Shown: positions 9,989-25,711, numbered from the stretch's first letter. The stretch: DNA of 64,000 bases from Rotaria sp. Silwood1 (GCA_905250075.1 CAJNOP010000011.1:1614169-1678168); one strand, 5' to 3'. Program-made: numbers and translations. Notes: a model not told the origin generated them from the letters alone.

Positions 9989-11776
9989 CAGTGGCGTAAC
10001 TAGGATTTTTAGGCCCATGGGCAAACTTCTCTTGCATCGAAAAAAACCTATGGGCAACATGGGCAAGATTTTTATTGATAGGTCAAAACTGTTTTTGGCC
10101 TAACAAAGTACTGATAACGTAAAAGAACATGCATAAGTTAATGTTGAAGATTCTTCCAATATGCATCTGTGCAGCACACATGAACTTTTCCCTACGAACT
10201 ACGTCATGTCCCATCTTGAGTTTTTTCTTTATTTTTCTGCATATATATGTTTGGGTGTTCTCCTGATCTGTGCTGTTGTTTCTCGTCTCTTTGATCTATT
10301 CGTCTCTATCTTTACGTAGTCAGTGTTTTCCTAATAAAATCGAACTCATGTTCCCCAAACTTACAGTTCAAAAGCAGAGTTGTCAGATCTTCTGATTTTT
10401 CTGACCTTTGCCGAATTTCAAAAGTTTTCAGATGGTGGCTGTACTAGCGAAATTAATTAAGACTATAACTCATTAATATTATAGATCCATATTGCGCTAC
10501 CTTCTTGCCTTTTTTATCTTTTGTAGTTTCTGAGTTCTGCAGCTACTGACGAATACTTTAATATATCAGTAAACTTTTGCGTTGCTAAACTTAACAATGA
10601 ATGCCAATTATGTTTTTGAACGATTTTGTAAACATATTTTAGCTCACAAACATTTATTGAAGCAATTTTTAATAAAGAAAAAGTTGAAAAATAATATGGA
10701 ATTTATGTTCTATAAGCTTTATCATTTTTCGTAAGAGTTTTTGATCTGCATAGTTTACATGTATGATTTGTTTACGCATATTTTTTGTGAACAGAGTTTT
10801 GGGCTTCGTAAAAGAATTTGATACTAGGTGTCTTCTTCTATCTTCTTTTGTACTAATTAACAATTGAAGGCCGTGTAAATACGAACTAAGGACATTGACC
10901 ATAGTCGGATGAAATGAATGCTCTTATTCACAGACCAACTAGTTTAAAACATGAGCTGTCAATAGCGCACACAGACTGAGGTGTTTACATTTCAAGATAT
11001 TAACAGTTTATCATGTGCCTACACTACGAAATTTCATCAACACTTGGTTTTCTTTTTTCGTCACGGTTGGATGAAAAGCAACTATTTACATAAGGAGAAA
11101 CAGTATCTCACATATTCAAAAGCAATTTGATAGCAATTAGAATTTTTTGTTTTTATTATCTTTCAATTACAAAAATGTTGTCCTAGACTTCGTACAATTT
11201 GCTTTTTAATATGCGTGATATTGTTTTTTCTTATGTAAATGGTCGTGCTCCATCCAACCACAATGAAAAAAGAAAACTAAGCGTTGATGAAATTTCGTAG
11301 TGTGGGTACATAAAAAACTGTAAATTTCTTGAAATGTAAACATCTCGGTCTGTGTACAATATTGGCAGCTCATATTTTTATTTTAGTTGGTTTAACAGGG
11401 TAGCCATTAGTTTGCAAGAAGTTACTCTTTCAGATTAGTTTTCTACTTAGAAGAAAAAATTCTGTTTTTTTTCCTGATTTTGAAAACAAGAATTTATGAT
11501 TTTCAAGTTTTTCATCTGGCAACCGTGGTTAAAATACTAGAAGCGATTCTTTCCTTCTTCTTTTCTTAATTATTCCCATAAAGAGCAAGCAAAAAGTACA
11601 TGTGTGATTCAGACGAAAGAATAAAAATAAAGTTACTATCTAGTTCAAATATAAATAAACCTTTCTGAAAAAGTAAAACTTCGATGGGCAAAAACTTATT
11701 CATAAAAATTACAATGGGCGAACCTTCAAATGAAATGGGCAATTGCCTATTTGCTCCTCCCTTGGCAACGCCATTG
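9989..11776. mobile_element. Decayed hAT-like element (candidate)
   Basis: The left end begins CAGTGGCGTAACTAGG; the right end, read inward on the minus strand, begins CAATGGCGTTGCCAAGG. These match at 11 of the first 16 positions and resemble the CAGNGGCGTA-type ends of hAT transposons. Both ends are followed by GGGCA/GGCAATTGCCC-rich stretches. No transposase frame survives inside. The 8-bp flanks (TCGTTGGG and TTCCTGTT) do not match, so a target-site duplication is not supported. It may be an old non-autonomous copy or a composite. Confidence 0.4.
10934..11391. repeat. Imperfect ~160-bp inverted repeat nested in the hAT-like element
   Basis: Left arm about 10934-11095, right arm about 11230-11391. 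Shared blocks include TGTTTACATTTCAAG, CACTACGAAATTTCATCAAC and GGTTGGATG, in the same order when one arm is reverse-complemented. The spacer is about 135 bp. Probably a second foldback element inserted in the first, or its subterminal structure. Confidence 0.7.
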
Positions 11777-12486
11777 TTCCTGTTGTGCACTAAAATTGAA
11801 GGAAGAAAAAAAAAGCACCCTTTTATATCTAGATCACCTGATAATTCATCATTAATAATAAATGCTAAATCAGCTTCTTTTCTGTTTAGAGGTTAGTGGT
11901 CAGAACTGTTCGAAAAAATAGTGATATGCTTTTTTTCTCTTTGCTTTTGATCCCTTCATCTTTCTGGACCTCCTTTAATGCGTTTCTTCAATCCCTTCTT
12001 GCATGAGCGGTGCTACTCTTAGACGGAAAGTTCCTACAATGTATTAGTAGGTTAATTTTTAATAGCCAATACAATTTTCTTATCAAATATATCTTTCAGC
12101 TTCTTTCTTGGGGGTTTATACGGGATACTTCGATGTTAACCTAAAATTGAAAATCAATAGTAGAAAATTTTAAATATTAGTTTGACGATAAAGTGAACTC
12201 CTAAAATGTTTATTGTTAGTGTAAGTAAACTAGGAGAATCTCAGCAATTTCCCATAATAGCATCTCAATTAACACACTCTAAAATAATTGCTTCAGTTTC
12301 CTTAAAGGAAAGATGAATTTAACAATAGAAATATAGTCATATGAAATAGATTCACTTCAACTACCTATCCCGTGGTAATAGACAGCGACATGATGGCCCT
12401 TAGTCTCTCAAACTTCCTCGTATCACCTTTTCTCATTCTCTACCGACTTCTTCTTTATTCCTACTGAATAATGCCATTATCAGACA

Positions 12487-12592
12487 GGGTGTGGGTGTGT
12501 GGGTGTGGGTATTGTGTGACTATTCTTTTCACCCACACTCACACCCACATCCACACCCATACCCATACCCAGACCCACACACTCCACACCCT
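12487..12592. repeat. Inverted TGTGGG-type block
   Basis: About five GTGGGTGT-type units on the left, roughly 20 bp of unrelated sequence, then about nine ACCCACA/ACCCATA-type units on the right. A palindromic, telomere-like minisatellite. Confidence 0.75.
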
Positions 12593-12678
12593 TATGATTA
12601 AAGGATTTTGACCAATCGAATGAAAATCTTTTATATTTTCAAAACAAAATGGATGCCTTATTGCGTAGCTTGGTTAGG

Positions 12679-13110
12679 ATGTGTGTGGGCTATGATAAAA
12701 TACATCCGTCACCCATCTACACCCAGCCACAACATCTAGTTGCAGGTCGTTATTGAAATCACTAAATAAAGATTGTGTTTACTTTTGTTTCATAGCTAAT
12801 GGCATATGTTGTTATGCCTGCAAAAGATTCAATATTATATTTCAAAAAAACATCTATAGTATTTAAGAAATATTGGCGATAACAATATTTAATTGATTGT
12901 CGTCGTTAAAATCACTAATAGTTAATGAATTTGGTTTAGATCTGAAGTCAGTTTAATATGCTGTTCGTAATAAAAAAACTTTCATCTGCAAGTCCAAAAT
13001 GTACAACAACATTGTTACTTCCGTAAGCACCGACAGCAATATCTAATCGATTGTCATCATTAAAATCATGAAAATCACCAATTCTAATATAATACAGAGC
13101 AGATCCATCC
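12679..13110 (-). pseudogene. FG-GAP/VCBS-repeat protein remnant
   Basis: Read on the minus strand, three degenerate copies of an FG-GAP/VCBS motif appear at a spacing of about 152 bp (51 residues). They are GDFHDFNDDNRLDIAVGAYG near 13010-13080, SDFNDDNQLNIVIANI near 12864-12920, and SDFNNDLQLDVV near 12730-12764. The DFNxDxxLDI signature is the Asp-rich calcium-binding loop of integrin-type beta-propeller blades. Stops and frame changes interrupt the copies and no start is seen, so this is a broken fragment. Such repeat proteins are numerous in bdelloid genomes. The fragment is interrupted and flanked by TGTGGG-type blocks. Confidence 0.7.
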
Positions 13111-13181
13111 CTAATATGATATGTTATGATAACAGCAAATGTTCTATTACTATATAAGAAAAATCCCTATATTCTTCAAAT

Positions 13182-13311
13182 GGGGTATGGATGGGTGTGA
13201 CTGGGTGTAGGTGTGAGCGTGGTTGTGGGTAGAAGTCTGCGTGTGGGTGTGGTTGTTACACTTTCCCAGTTACACACACATCCAAACTCACACCCACATT
13301 CACACCAACCC
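13182..13311. repeat. Inverted TGTGGG-type block
   Basis: Left half GGGTGTGACTGGGTGTAGGTG and further degenerate units; right half ACACACACATCCAAACTCAC and further units; about 20 bp between them. More degenerate than the 12.5-kb block, suggesting greater age. Confidence 0.7.
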
Positions 13312-16300
13312 GCATGAATTGCATGAACGTTTCTAAATCTATTGATGAATCGTTGAGTGTGCCAAAAACCGTTTAGATATCTTTGACGGGTCCGTGCTGG
13401 TATAAGATTGATTGCAATCTTCAGCGGTCATAAGACTTTCGTGGTGATTCAGATACTCATTCATGTTTCATTGACAATTAGGCCACGCATTTCGACTGCA
13501 GTGATAACATCAATATCGATCAAAGCTTTTATAGCAGTTCCAGCACTGGCCATAGATGTGCGAGTATGACTGTGAGTGTTCTCTTCATGCACCACATTCA
13601 TTTATGTATCCTCAAAATGTACAACAGTTAAAAGCGTAAAACACCCATTACATTATTTAGATACCAAAGGATGACCCTAGTCATCATTAGCGGGTACTCG
13701 GTTCTATAGGCTAAGGATCAATGATCTGAGGGTCTAAAAATCAATACAATAGCGTATAGTAATTTGGTATATAGTGATGGGAGCAATGCGTATAAGAGAA
13801 AAACGAATTATACAATTATCTGGATACAAAGCGGAGCTCTTAGCTCTGTCATCAACGTCTAATAGTCGACATTCCAAAGGCCTCATCATCAAAGGATGAA
13901 AAAATTCATAGATATGGGACATAAACATTTCCAGATTCTTGGGTGAAGTGTGGGCGGATGACAGGTGTATTAATGAGGTATTGTCCTTATTTAGGAGGGC
14001 GCATGACGGTGAATGAGAGATCAATCCGAGGCTCATCAACTGCAATTTCTTCCATCCAATTGAACAGCCTCAAGTAGTTTTAACACAGCACTAACCGATG
14101 CACAAAGTTATTGGTCGACGATACTGTTGTAAGTAGATGAGAATTTGAATAATGCACTCACAAATTGCTTTGCATGATGAAACAATGGTATGGACACCTT
14201 ATGTTGATGTCAATTGATTTGGTTTCTAGTTGGCGTTGCTGGATTGAAAATTTTAGAGTCACAAAACTATCAAAAAATTTTTCATAATCAGAAACTAATC
14301 AGAAAGAACGAGTTTTCGCGAGTTCGCAGCTATTATGTTAATATGCTGGGACAAATAATCTTTTTGCTATCTATAATACACGTATACTTCGTTTTTAAAC
14401 GTATTTTGCTCTAAAGGAAGACATTAGAGAGAATATATAATTTAGCTAATATGAAAACAAAATCGCAGAAGACATTTAGTGCCAGAGTCTTTCATTGAAC
14501 TCGAAATTCATCCACAAAAAAATGTGTAAACACAATTCACATGGAAGTTTGCTCACATAGACCACGACTGACTTCGCAAATTTCATTCTGGATTGATGTC
14601 GTCAGATTTCATTCGTTTTAAAAATGTTTTACAGCTAAGAGTGTGAAAAAATTCATCATTATTGGTTTTCACAAAAGATTGAGCCTTTATTTTTTGATGC
14701 ACTTTGTAAAGATATACGATACTTTTATCAACACAGTATCTGAATTATAATATATAACAAAGGTGTTTTTTTTTAGTTTTTTGCTGTTATAGCTGCTATC
14801 TATTTTTTGAATTTTCATTTATATTCGAGCTCTAATTAGGCATCTACTCTGGAAATCATTTGAGCTGGATTAGAAAGAGCTTGATAGCGAATGCATTCAA
14901 GAAATTCTTGAACCCTGCCCTCAGATATCCTACGTAAATCAAGTACTCGGTTTTTGACAGGAAGCTTACAGTTATTTATTTTGTCAACTGGCATGTTGAA
15001 AAAAGAAAAAAAAGTATCAGATAACTTTTGTCGCGCCCATTTTATTCCCAATAATATAAAACAAAACCGAAAACTTCCTCTTCGTACGTGTAAGATACAG
15101 TTAAACCACTCTTAATGACATTCAAAAGACACATGAGTTCAAAATTTCCGACCCTTGTACTATGTACTATATCGCAAAATAATCACCTCTATAAACCCAC
15201 ATATCTTTGCCGTATTATTATATGAAGTATTTATTGATAATATTGAAGCACATAAAAAAATGATGATTGAACGTAAAAAAAAGCAATTTTCTCAAAAGGT
15301 AAAAGCAATATATTTGCTGCAGGCAAAACATAAAGAGAAAAGCTATGCGAAATAATCAATAATTAAAAGAATTGCTACTAATAAAGTCTTCACCATTGAT
15401 TAGTAGTCTTATAAAAATTTGTTGTTACCGTCTAAAATTTCATCTTATAAATATTTAACGTTATATAAAAGTACTCTAAGCTCAATTGAAGTTTGTGTTA
15501 GATAAGATTTTCAAATGCTGCAAAGTCTTTTCAAAAGTACAAACCGCACTAACGGTCTTCGAGATTAGATTGTATTCATATAACATCACAAGTTTATGAA
15601 AACAAGTAGTTCGGTAAGAGTATATGAAGAAGTCAAACGAGAGCATGTAGTGTTTGAAGTCACTTGACCAATGTGTCGTATAGTTTTTGACAATATCACG
15701 ATTTCAAAAAATGTGTTCAGATTTGTTGTAATCTTAATGATCTATCTTTAACACAACAGCATATCATTGATCGCATATCGCATGAATAGCCCCAAAAAAA
15801 TTTGCATGCAACTTAAATACTTACTTTGAAGTCAGCCATCGAAAGCATTATATGGTTAAAAATCATCTTGTAATTGAATGGTGTTAACAAGTGTCTTGTT
15901 CAATCTGAGGTCTACACTTAGAATTCAAACTAAAGCTGGTGATCTAATTAACAATTACATAGTAAACGAACACCAGCAACAATCTGTCCTTTCATGTATA
16001 TCTTTACCTGTGAGGCAAAAGTTTTTGTTATTATTATGAGGAAATAAATCATCACAAAAATGAATAAGCCTTAAAATAATTTTATTCAAGTATATCAGTT
16101 ACTTGTAAGCAATTATTGTATGTTACTTTAAAAGGAACAGCTAATATACTAGGCGAACGTTTTTGATCAAATATCCATTTGAAGAACTTTCGTGAAAGAT
16201 GGCTTAGTGCATAATTTACCTGCCCATTGATGAATGCACCACAAGTAACTAGTTTCAAAAACCGGTTTCATCAACTATGTGACTCATCGAAAATGCAATA

Positions 16301-16590
16301 TGACTGTTTCTCACGTGTTACTAGGCCACAAAGCTGATGAATCATTACAAGAAGAATTTAGTTCAAATATACTAAACACTTTGAAACGAAATACATCTGC
16401 GGAGCATTCCATCGAATTTCATTTTACAAACAAATCATTCCAACCGGTAGCTTTCTATTGACGTGAAAACTATACTAACATATTAAATGACAAGGCTAAG
16501 AATAATTGATTTGTCTAATTTTGACTGAAGTATAATGGTATTAGTTATCGTTTCGCTGCAGATATGATATTTTTTTCGACAACATGGAGG
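13312..16590. other. Gene-poor stretch with short unassigned open frames
   Basis: Open frames at 13734-14045 (minus), 14214-14414 (plus), 14836-15051 (minus) and 16279-16461 (plus) are isolated. They lack recognisable motifs and lack splice-linked neighbours. The sequence looks like decayed transposon and pseudogene debris; I cannot assign any of it. Confidence 0.4.
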
Positions 16591-16597
16591 AGCATTA

Positions 16598-16870
16598 ATG
16601 GAACTGATGTTCGAGTATCATCTTATTCCTCTTATAGCTTTATTCCTCCATCCAAGAACTAGCAAAATGGAACAATGTGCTGATAATCAAGGAAATTCAT
16701 GTTTAGAATATATAAAACAAGAAATGATTGTGTTTGATACACTTGATAGTGATGCACAGCTGAAGAGTAACAACGATAAATCGACAAGAAAAACATTTGA
16801 TGAAGTAAATAAAACTCTTCGAATAATACAGCAATATTATGAACAAGAAGAGGATGTGGGTGTGAGTGTG
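16598..16870 (+). pseudogene. Possible hAT transposase C-terminal remnant
   Basis: An open stretch reads LIALFLHPRTSKMEQCADNQ followed by an EYIKQEM helix. This fits the layout of the hAT transposase region in which a [LY]-[HD]-P-R motif is followed by an amphipathic helix. Only about 90 codons are legible. The frame then runs into the inverted TGTGGG-type block at 16854, which appears to have been inserted into it. The assignment rests on a short motif and is tentative. Confidence 0.35.
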
Positions 16871-16904
16871 CGGAAAAGTAACACCAGTACCTACACCCTC
16901 ACTC
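16854..16904. repeat. Short inverted TGTGGG-type block
   Basis: GATGTGGGTGTGAGTGTG on the left and CCTACACCCTCACTC on the right, about 17 bp apart. Smallest member of the series. Confidence 0.55.
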
Positions 16905-17111
16905 TATGTACTGTGTTTCGACTATGCTCTTGCACATAAACTTCCATATTTTTCGGAAAATTCATCAACTAGATTAATAATTTCTAACATGATATCATAC
17001 TTATTTTATATAATGATTTATTGTTCAATATGTAGATTATATTTTATTGATCTTCCACTGTTATTTTGTTTTAATAATTTTTCTTTTCTCAATCGCACAT
17101 ACTATTCTTGA

Positions 17112-20100
17112 TAGTGATGTTTTCGTTCATTGGAACGTAGAAATGATTATAAATTCAGTATTTAACTAGGTTATTTAAGGTTGATGTCGTCTTTGAATTT
17201 ATGGTGATCCATTGATTTATAATATTGATTCAATTACAAAAATGAATAGTCTTTCTCAAATACAAGATATTCATTATGTTTTATATCATTAGATCGGTAA
17301 TAGATGGTATAGAAAAACATAGAGGATTCAAAAAACATGCATGAAAACGCTGTTCGATTTCGATGTAATTTTGATTTTGACATCTTCATCAGATTTATCG
17401 ATCAAGGCATGAATCAGATGACGGTCTTCTTATATCTTCAAAGTTAAACAAACAAAGTTGCGTATCTGTTCGGTGACATTATATAGAATTCTATCGATTT
17501 CTCACAGATGTTTTGATTTTTTAGCAACACTTCCTTGAAGTGGAACCTGGTTATTATGCATTTACTTAAAATTACTTTGCAAAGATGATAGATTAATCAC
17601 GAACTGTTGCTTTTGTCGAGTTATTGAGTTTACACTCAGCTCTTTCTTGATTCTGGCGTGGACATGAACAACCTTATGTTGTTTATGTAGAACTCAACCC
17701 TTTTATTCCATACAACTGAATGTATTAGATGTAACTATTGATACAATAAGAATATATCCAATAAAGCAGCAAACGATTGAAACAATCTTATCAGTTTTTT
17801 TTTCTTTAGAAATCTATATTTGAATTCGAACAATGAACGCTTTTGGAAGCATAGCAGTAGAAATACTACTGAAATCGTTCATCAATTTTAGAGAATACTT
17901 ATCTTCATATGTTGATAAATCTTCTCTATATAAAACTGGCTTTTTCTATTATTTATTTTCTTTTCAGAAATCGATCAATATCAGGGAATTCTTCTAGGAG
18001 AAATGGCATTTTTAAAACAAATAATGGACTCTCTAAAAGTGCTATTAATTCTTCACGTCAACAATGTATTGAAATGTTTGGTGTTAATTTAATAGTAGTT
18101 AATAGAGTTGAAGAATCTACTATTGAAGCAATAAAAAGGAAAAAATGCTAATGAAAATTCATTTTATTTAGATGTTGAACTACAGTAGAAAATTTCTTTG
18201 GTAAATATACTTTTTTTGTTTAATATTAATAACTTTTATTTTCATCATAAATCAATATTCATGATAAAATTGAAAATAAACCATAAAAAACATAAGAACA
18301 TGTATCATATTCATTACAAACAGTTTTCATGAGTTTTTAATGCTGATAAATATGAATTCAGTTGTTTTATTAGTTGCATTAAACTAGGTTTTCTTCTGTT
18401 AGTATTATATTCTTATTTTCGCTTTATAATTAACTGTTGCTATCTTTTATATGTTCTCAACAGTGACATATAGAAAAGTCTGTTATGCATTTTTTTTTGT
18501 CTATAATACCTTTCCTGCTTGTACAGATGCTATAAAGCATTGTATTTTAAATAATAGAAAGATTTTTATTAATAGAAATACAACTCATTGCATTGAATTT
18601 TTTTTGTATGTTTAAAATTTCTATGTTGATACATAGAGTTAATTGCGCATTTTATTTACTTTTGCCTTTCTTTTAGCGAAACAACGGCTCTTGTATATAC
18701 TTATAATAATATATAGTTGAAACTGAAACAACAAATTTTACTTGCTGATATACCACAAGAAAAATCATGATCAATAGATTTGTCATTTTAGTTAGTAAAT
18801 GAAGGATATAAAATGCAATCCAAAAATATAAACTTAAGTAATAACAAAAAAAAAATCACATGAAAAACTAGAGCATAATATTTTGCTGCTGCATATTTAT
18901 AAGAAACGAAGGTAATTTGATAGAAACCCATACTCATCTGTATTGGTTTTTTTTATTTCATCCTATTAATTGTTTCTTGAATAATTTGATATTTACGTTT
19001 TGTGTTGTTTCTTTTATGGCAATATTTTTATGGTTATGTTAAGTTGTATTAATAAAAGGAAAAGATTTGATATGATGCTGTATTTTATTATATATCAAGT
19101 GTTGCTTAAAGAAATTCTCGAAGGTTATGAATTACGTCATTATGAATATTACTACTAAATTTATTATTCAAAAGATTAATCTTCATGTATTCATTTTTAT
19201 TTTTATGTTAGCATCTACTTCATTGTTTTATCGTTCGTTAAATATACATAGTTCTACTGTATGGTGAATGCCATGAAATTTCTTTTTATTCTATGTCATG
19301 CCAGATCATCTTACGAATATGAATTAGATATATAATATTTCAATTAATGTATTTTATAGAGTTCTTGAACTTAAACTAAGACGTTCAGAACATGTACAGA
19401 GTAAATGTATAATAAATGGTATAATCGTTTAATCATTGTCATTAAATTGAACTTGAAGAAAAGGAAACTACTGAATGATACAGTGGTTTTTCAGCTATGA
19501 TATCACCACGAGCATTGCTTTCATTATGATCATGATCTACTAGACTGTAAGTTAACTAAATATTCTTCATTATTGATTGTGGAGAGTTTATTATTTATAA
19601 AGATATTTTTTATTTTTGAGAATAAAATGACTTTTTGTTGCTTAATATTTTGTTATAACTATAATAAAATAGGATCTGTCAGTACAATCATTAAAGAAGA
19701 AGTATGATGACTGATAAAGAAAAGCAAAACATATAAATATATACAAAAGACAAAAGCAATAATGACGAGATGATATAAATTAGTCTATGAATTTCCCTTG
19801 ACACAATTTACAAATGTAAAGGCTTAACAGCTGAAAAAGAAATGTCTCTTATGATGCATGCTTATTTGCATACAACAGTGGATAGGAAATAAATTTGTTT
19901 ATTTTACATTTTATATTATCGTTACTTAATATAATTCTATAGATGACTGGAATATTTATTTTTGTTTTATTTAGAATAACAAAATAATTTCTGAAAATTC
20001 TTGAAGTAATAATGTCCAATTAGAAATATATATTTTTGAAAAGAATTTTATCATCAAACGATTGGACTAAAGTTTAGAAAAAATGAAGTTTACATTCAAT

Positions 20101-21700
20101 GTAATTCTCGTTGAAAGAACAAAGTCCATATTATCACAAGATTTAAACATGCCATTATAACTAATATATTTCTAGCATGTATTTTTGAAAAAAAATCAAA
20201 ATTTCAAGGTTTTAACATCATAGATACACTTTTCTAATGGTTTTCTTTCTTATTACATCAAATATCTATGTTAATTATAAACAAAGGATGTTAGTTTGGC
20301 GCTTGAATAAGAAAAACTATAGTGATTGAATGGTTTGTTTCTTGATATATAATTCCATTACTTTCTTATTCATTCGTCTTCACTATTTGTTATTGGCTAT
20401 TAACTGCGAAAAAATAAGTCGAACAAGAAGAATCCAGGCAATACACACTATACTTGTAACTTGCACTACATACTACATCATCATTATAAAACAAAATAAA
20501 ACAACAACGATAGAGGGTGTCGGTATGATGTAAATAAATAAATATATTTCTTTCGTGATTCAAATGACGAACACTTTAAAATACAGTGCTTTTTCACTTC
20601 TATTTATGGCTGGTTAAATTTAGGGTATAGAAATACAAAAACATGTCCATAAATGTTAGTTTATAGAAGAGAGTAAGATACAATTTGTATGACATAGTTT
20701 AAGAACATATGTTGATGTAAGGTTGAAAATAGACTAAAAAAACTTTTATTTTGAATTGATTTTGTAATTTTTAAGTTGAATACTATCTGAAATCTTGAAA
20801 CAAAACATTTAATTTCTGCCGTACGTATATCATTGTTCCATGTCAGTCCTTTTCGTTCACCCGTAAGCAAATATAATTCGATTTTTTGGTCTCCTATCAG
20901 ACTGTATTATCCATCGTTGGACTTGAGGTCATTTATTCAATCGAATGTCCGACATTAAGAACATATTATAACATATACCTAACGAGCTAGTCGATCTTTT
21001 CTTTTTTGGTTCTCTCCTTCATATGATTAGAATGATGCAACAAAAATCAAAGGATCATTTTCATATATATATATATTCCTAGATTAAAGTCGCTCGTTTA
21101 TATCAAATATCGATGTCACGTAAGTAAATCAATTTCTTTTCTTTTTTCCTAATCAACTAGTTTCCCGTTCTGAACTTGTCAATGCCGTTGTCGTCAATAG
21201 CCAATGCATGTCGGTTCGACCTTGGAAAGAGTAAAAGAACGAGAGCCAGAGAAAGAGAGAAAAAAACAGAATTTACCTCTTGTTTTTTTTTCTTGCTTTT
21301 CTTTCCTCATTTTTTTTCTTTTTTCTTTTTCCTACATATTGCCTTGTAAATCCCTTCATCGTCGTTGTCGGTTACACAACAAAAGTCCAGACGTTTTTTC
21401 TCATGTTCTTTCGTTCTTATGCTTATATCACAAGGTTAATTGTCAAATAACATAGTCGCATGTGTTTGTCTGTGTTGTCGACGCGACGAGTTGTTCTTCA
21501 TAGAGGTTTTTGGTTGTCGCTTAGAACGAAAAGAGATAGAAATAAAAGACAAGAGAGAAAAAACGGAAAGGAGAAAGAGAAAATATTTTTGCTACTGCCT
21601 CTCTGCTAGCATTCGATTCTCGTCGGCTTTTAGTTGAAAGGAGAACGCAAAGAAGAGAAAAACAGCAGAAGGAGAAAGGGTCTTAACGCCTAGGCGTATT
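17112..21700. other. Long gene-poor stretch upstream of enolase
   Basis: Very AT-rich. The one open frame with a hint of coding (17969-18151, plus; a possible 3'-terminal exon preceded by TTTTCTTTTCAG, ending EAIKRKKC) has no upstream exon that I can join to it. The final 500 bases before 21700 are rich in pyrimidine runs and GAAAGAGA-type purine runs and probably include the enolase promoter. I see no RNA gene. Confidence 0.45.
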
Positions 21701-21838
21701 GGCCATCGATCGACTGACCAACATACTGACATTGAAATCGAGTAAGTTTATCATAAAAAAATAAATATGTTATTTTATTTTTGGATTAAAATCTTAAGAA
21801 TACAATAGAGTTTCAAATTTGTTTTTAAATTATTCTAG

Positions 21839-24345
<2,507 letters not shown>

Positions 24346-25204
24346 TCGATCAATATTAAAATTTCTTCGTAGTTCAACAAAAATAGAATTGTATCATCAA
24401 AATTTAATTAGGCTAAATCCTCACTCATTCACTTTCATTAAATATTTACAGCAGTCTTGTTTCTTTTCTCTTTGATTCTTTCTTTATTTAATCACCTTGT
24501 TTTTTTTTCTATTCTACTTTTGGTGTGATGTTCGTCTATCTGTCGTTATATTTTCTCTATTTCACTGATTTTTGAAAAAACGGGCAAGAGTGTACTTCCC
24601 GGTGTTTGGCTGTACAGAGCGATCAGAGACAACACACACATTCACACACACTTACTTCAATTCTTTTTCATCTGTTCCTACAGAAATCTTTTTTCCTTGG
24701 TTATTATTCGATTCTATTCTTTTTTTTGTTTCTTCAACAAACGTAGATCTATGCTTATGTCTATCATCTTTTTCTTTCTTGTTCTGTTAAGTTCAATTAT
24801 TTACCCACGCGTGCTTATGTTCTAATATATTGTCTTTTGATAAATGCCTTGAGAACTCGTATATATTTTATTGATTTATGAACATTGAGGAAGATCTTAG
24901 AATTTATTAGAATGATATATTTTTTGTTTGTTGTCTAAATTTCTGATGATCGATAATTGAATTTACGAAGAAAAATTTTTGTTGTGTTTTTTTTTCATCA
25001 TATTGGCGCTTTGATTGTTCTAAATTCTAATTTAAATTTTATGATCCTTAAGTTTGTTGTTGTTACTGCTAATACTCATAAAATTACTTGGCAGTATTCT
25101 TCAAATCTTCAGTTAATTTTAATAATATCCTATTTCAATGAATAATTCAATTGTCTAAATATCATATTGTCAATTATTTCAAGGAAACATAACACAAAAA
25201 ACAG
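24346..25204. other. Enolase 3' region and spacer
   Basis: AT-rich with T-rich runs. Presumably the enolase 3' untranslated region at the left and spacer on the right; no coding signal beyond short chance frames. Confidence 0.5.
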
Positions 25205-25711
25205 ATGTCGATTGATAATAATAAATTATGGAAAACAGAAATAATTACACCAATATCAAGTATCCAAAATATTAATCATACAGGTGCTCGAGGTGATTGT
25301 GTTGATTTACCGATAATGTCAATGATTTCTAATAGAACTATATGTAATACTATTGATAATAAAGATGAACATTTAATATCTTCAGTTAATTTTGAAAATA
25401 AAACAGATGATTATTTTCGATCAAAGTTAGCTAGTGGTGAACCAGAACAGCATCAACTAGGTGTTTCGACATCATCAGCTACGTTTATTGTATCATCATC
25501 ACCTCCATTAGATATGACCGTACAAGATGATGATCATAATATTCAAAATATGATTCATTCAACTGCTAATATGGAGTTATTTACACATGAGAGAGTATCT
25601 AATAATCATCAACAACTATTAGGGATTAAACAATATTGGATATTAGTAACTATTATTACTGGAATATTCATGATTTTTATAACCATCGTTACTATTAGTA
25701 TCATTTATTGA
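25205..25711 (+). CDS. Small C-terminally anchored membrane protein, unknown function
   Basis: Single open exon of 168 codons from ATG 25205. The first 140 residues are hydrophilic, rich in Ser, Asn and Asp, with no signal peptide. The last 25 residues form one strongly hydrophobic segment (about 143-168, ILVTIITGIFMIFITIVTIS) ending IY, with almost nothing after it. That is the layout of a tail-anchored protein, with the bulk facing the cytosol. No family recognised. Composition and codon choice match the neighbouring genes. It could also be the last exon of a longer gene, since a weak acceptor-like stretch lies upstream. Confidence 0.5.
   Translation: MSIDNNKLWKTEIITPISSIQNINHTGARGDCVDLPIMSMISNRTICNTIDNKDEHLISSVNFENKTDDYFRSKLASGEPEQHQLGVSTSSATFIVSSSPPLDMTVQDDDHNIQNMIHSTANMELFTHERVSNNHQQLLGIKQYWILVTIITGIFMIFITIVTISIIY

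Noticed and set aside
9671..13311. CRISPR-like or centromeric satellite reading of the G/C-rich repeat blocks
   Set aside because: Units are 6 bp, have no unique spacers of even length and face each other in inverted pairs; a telomere-like origin fits better.
13734..14045. 103-codon minus-strand frame
   Set aside because: No recognisable domain, no neighbours to splice with; looks like debris.
16598..16939. Intact gene at 16.6 kb
   Set aside because: The end of the frame runs through the inverted TGTGGG block, and upstream exons are not found; kept only as a possible transposase remnant.
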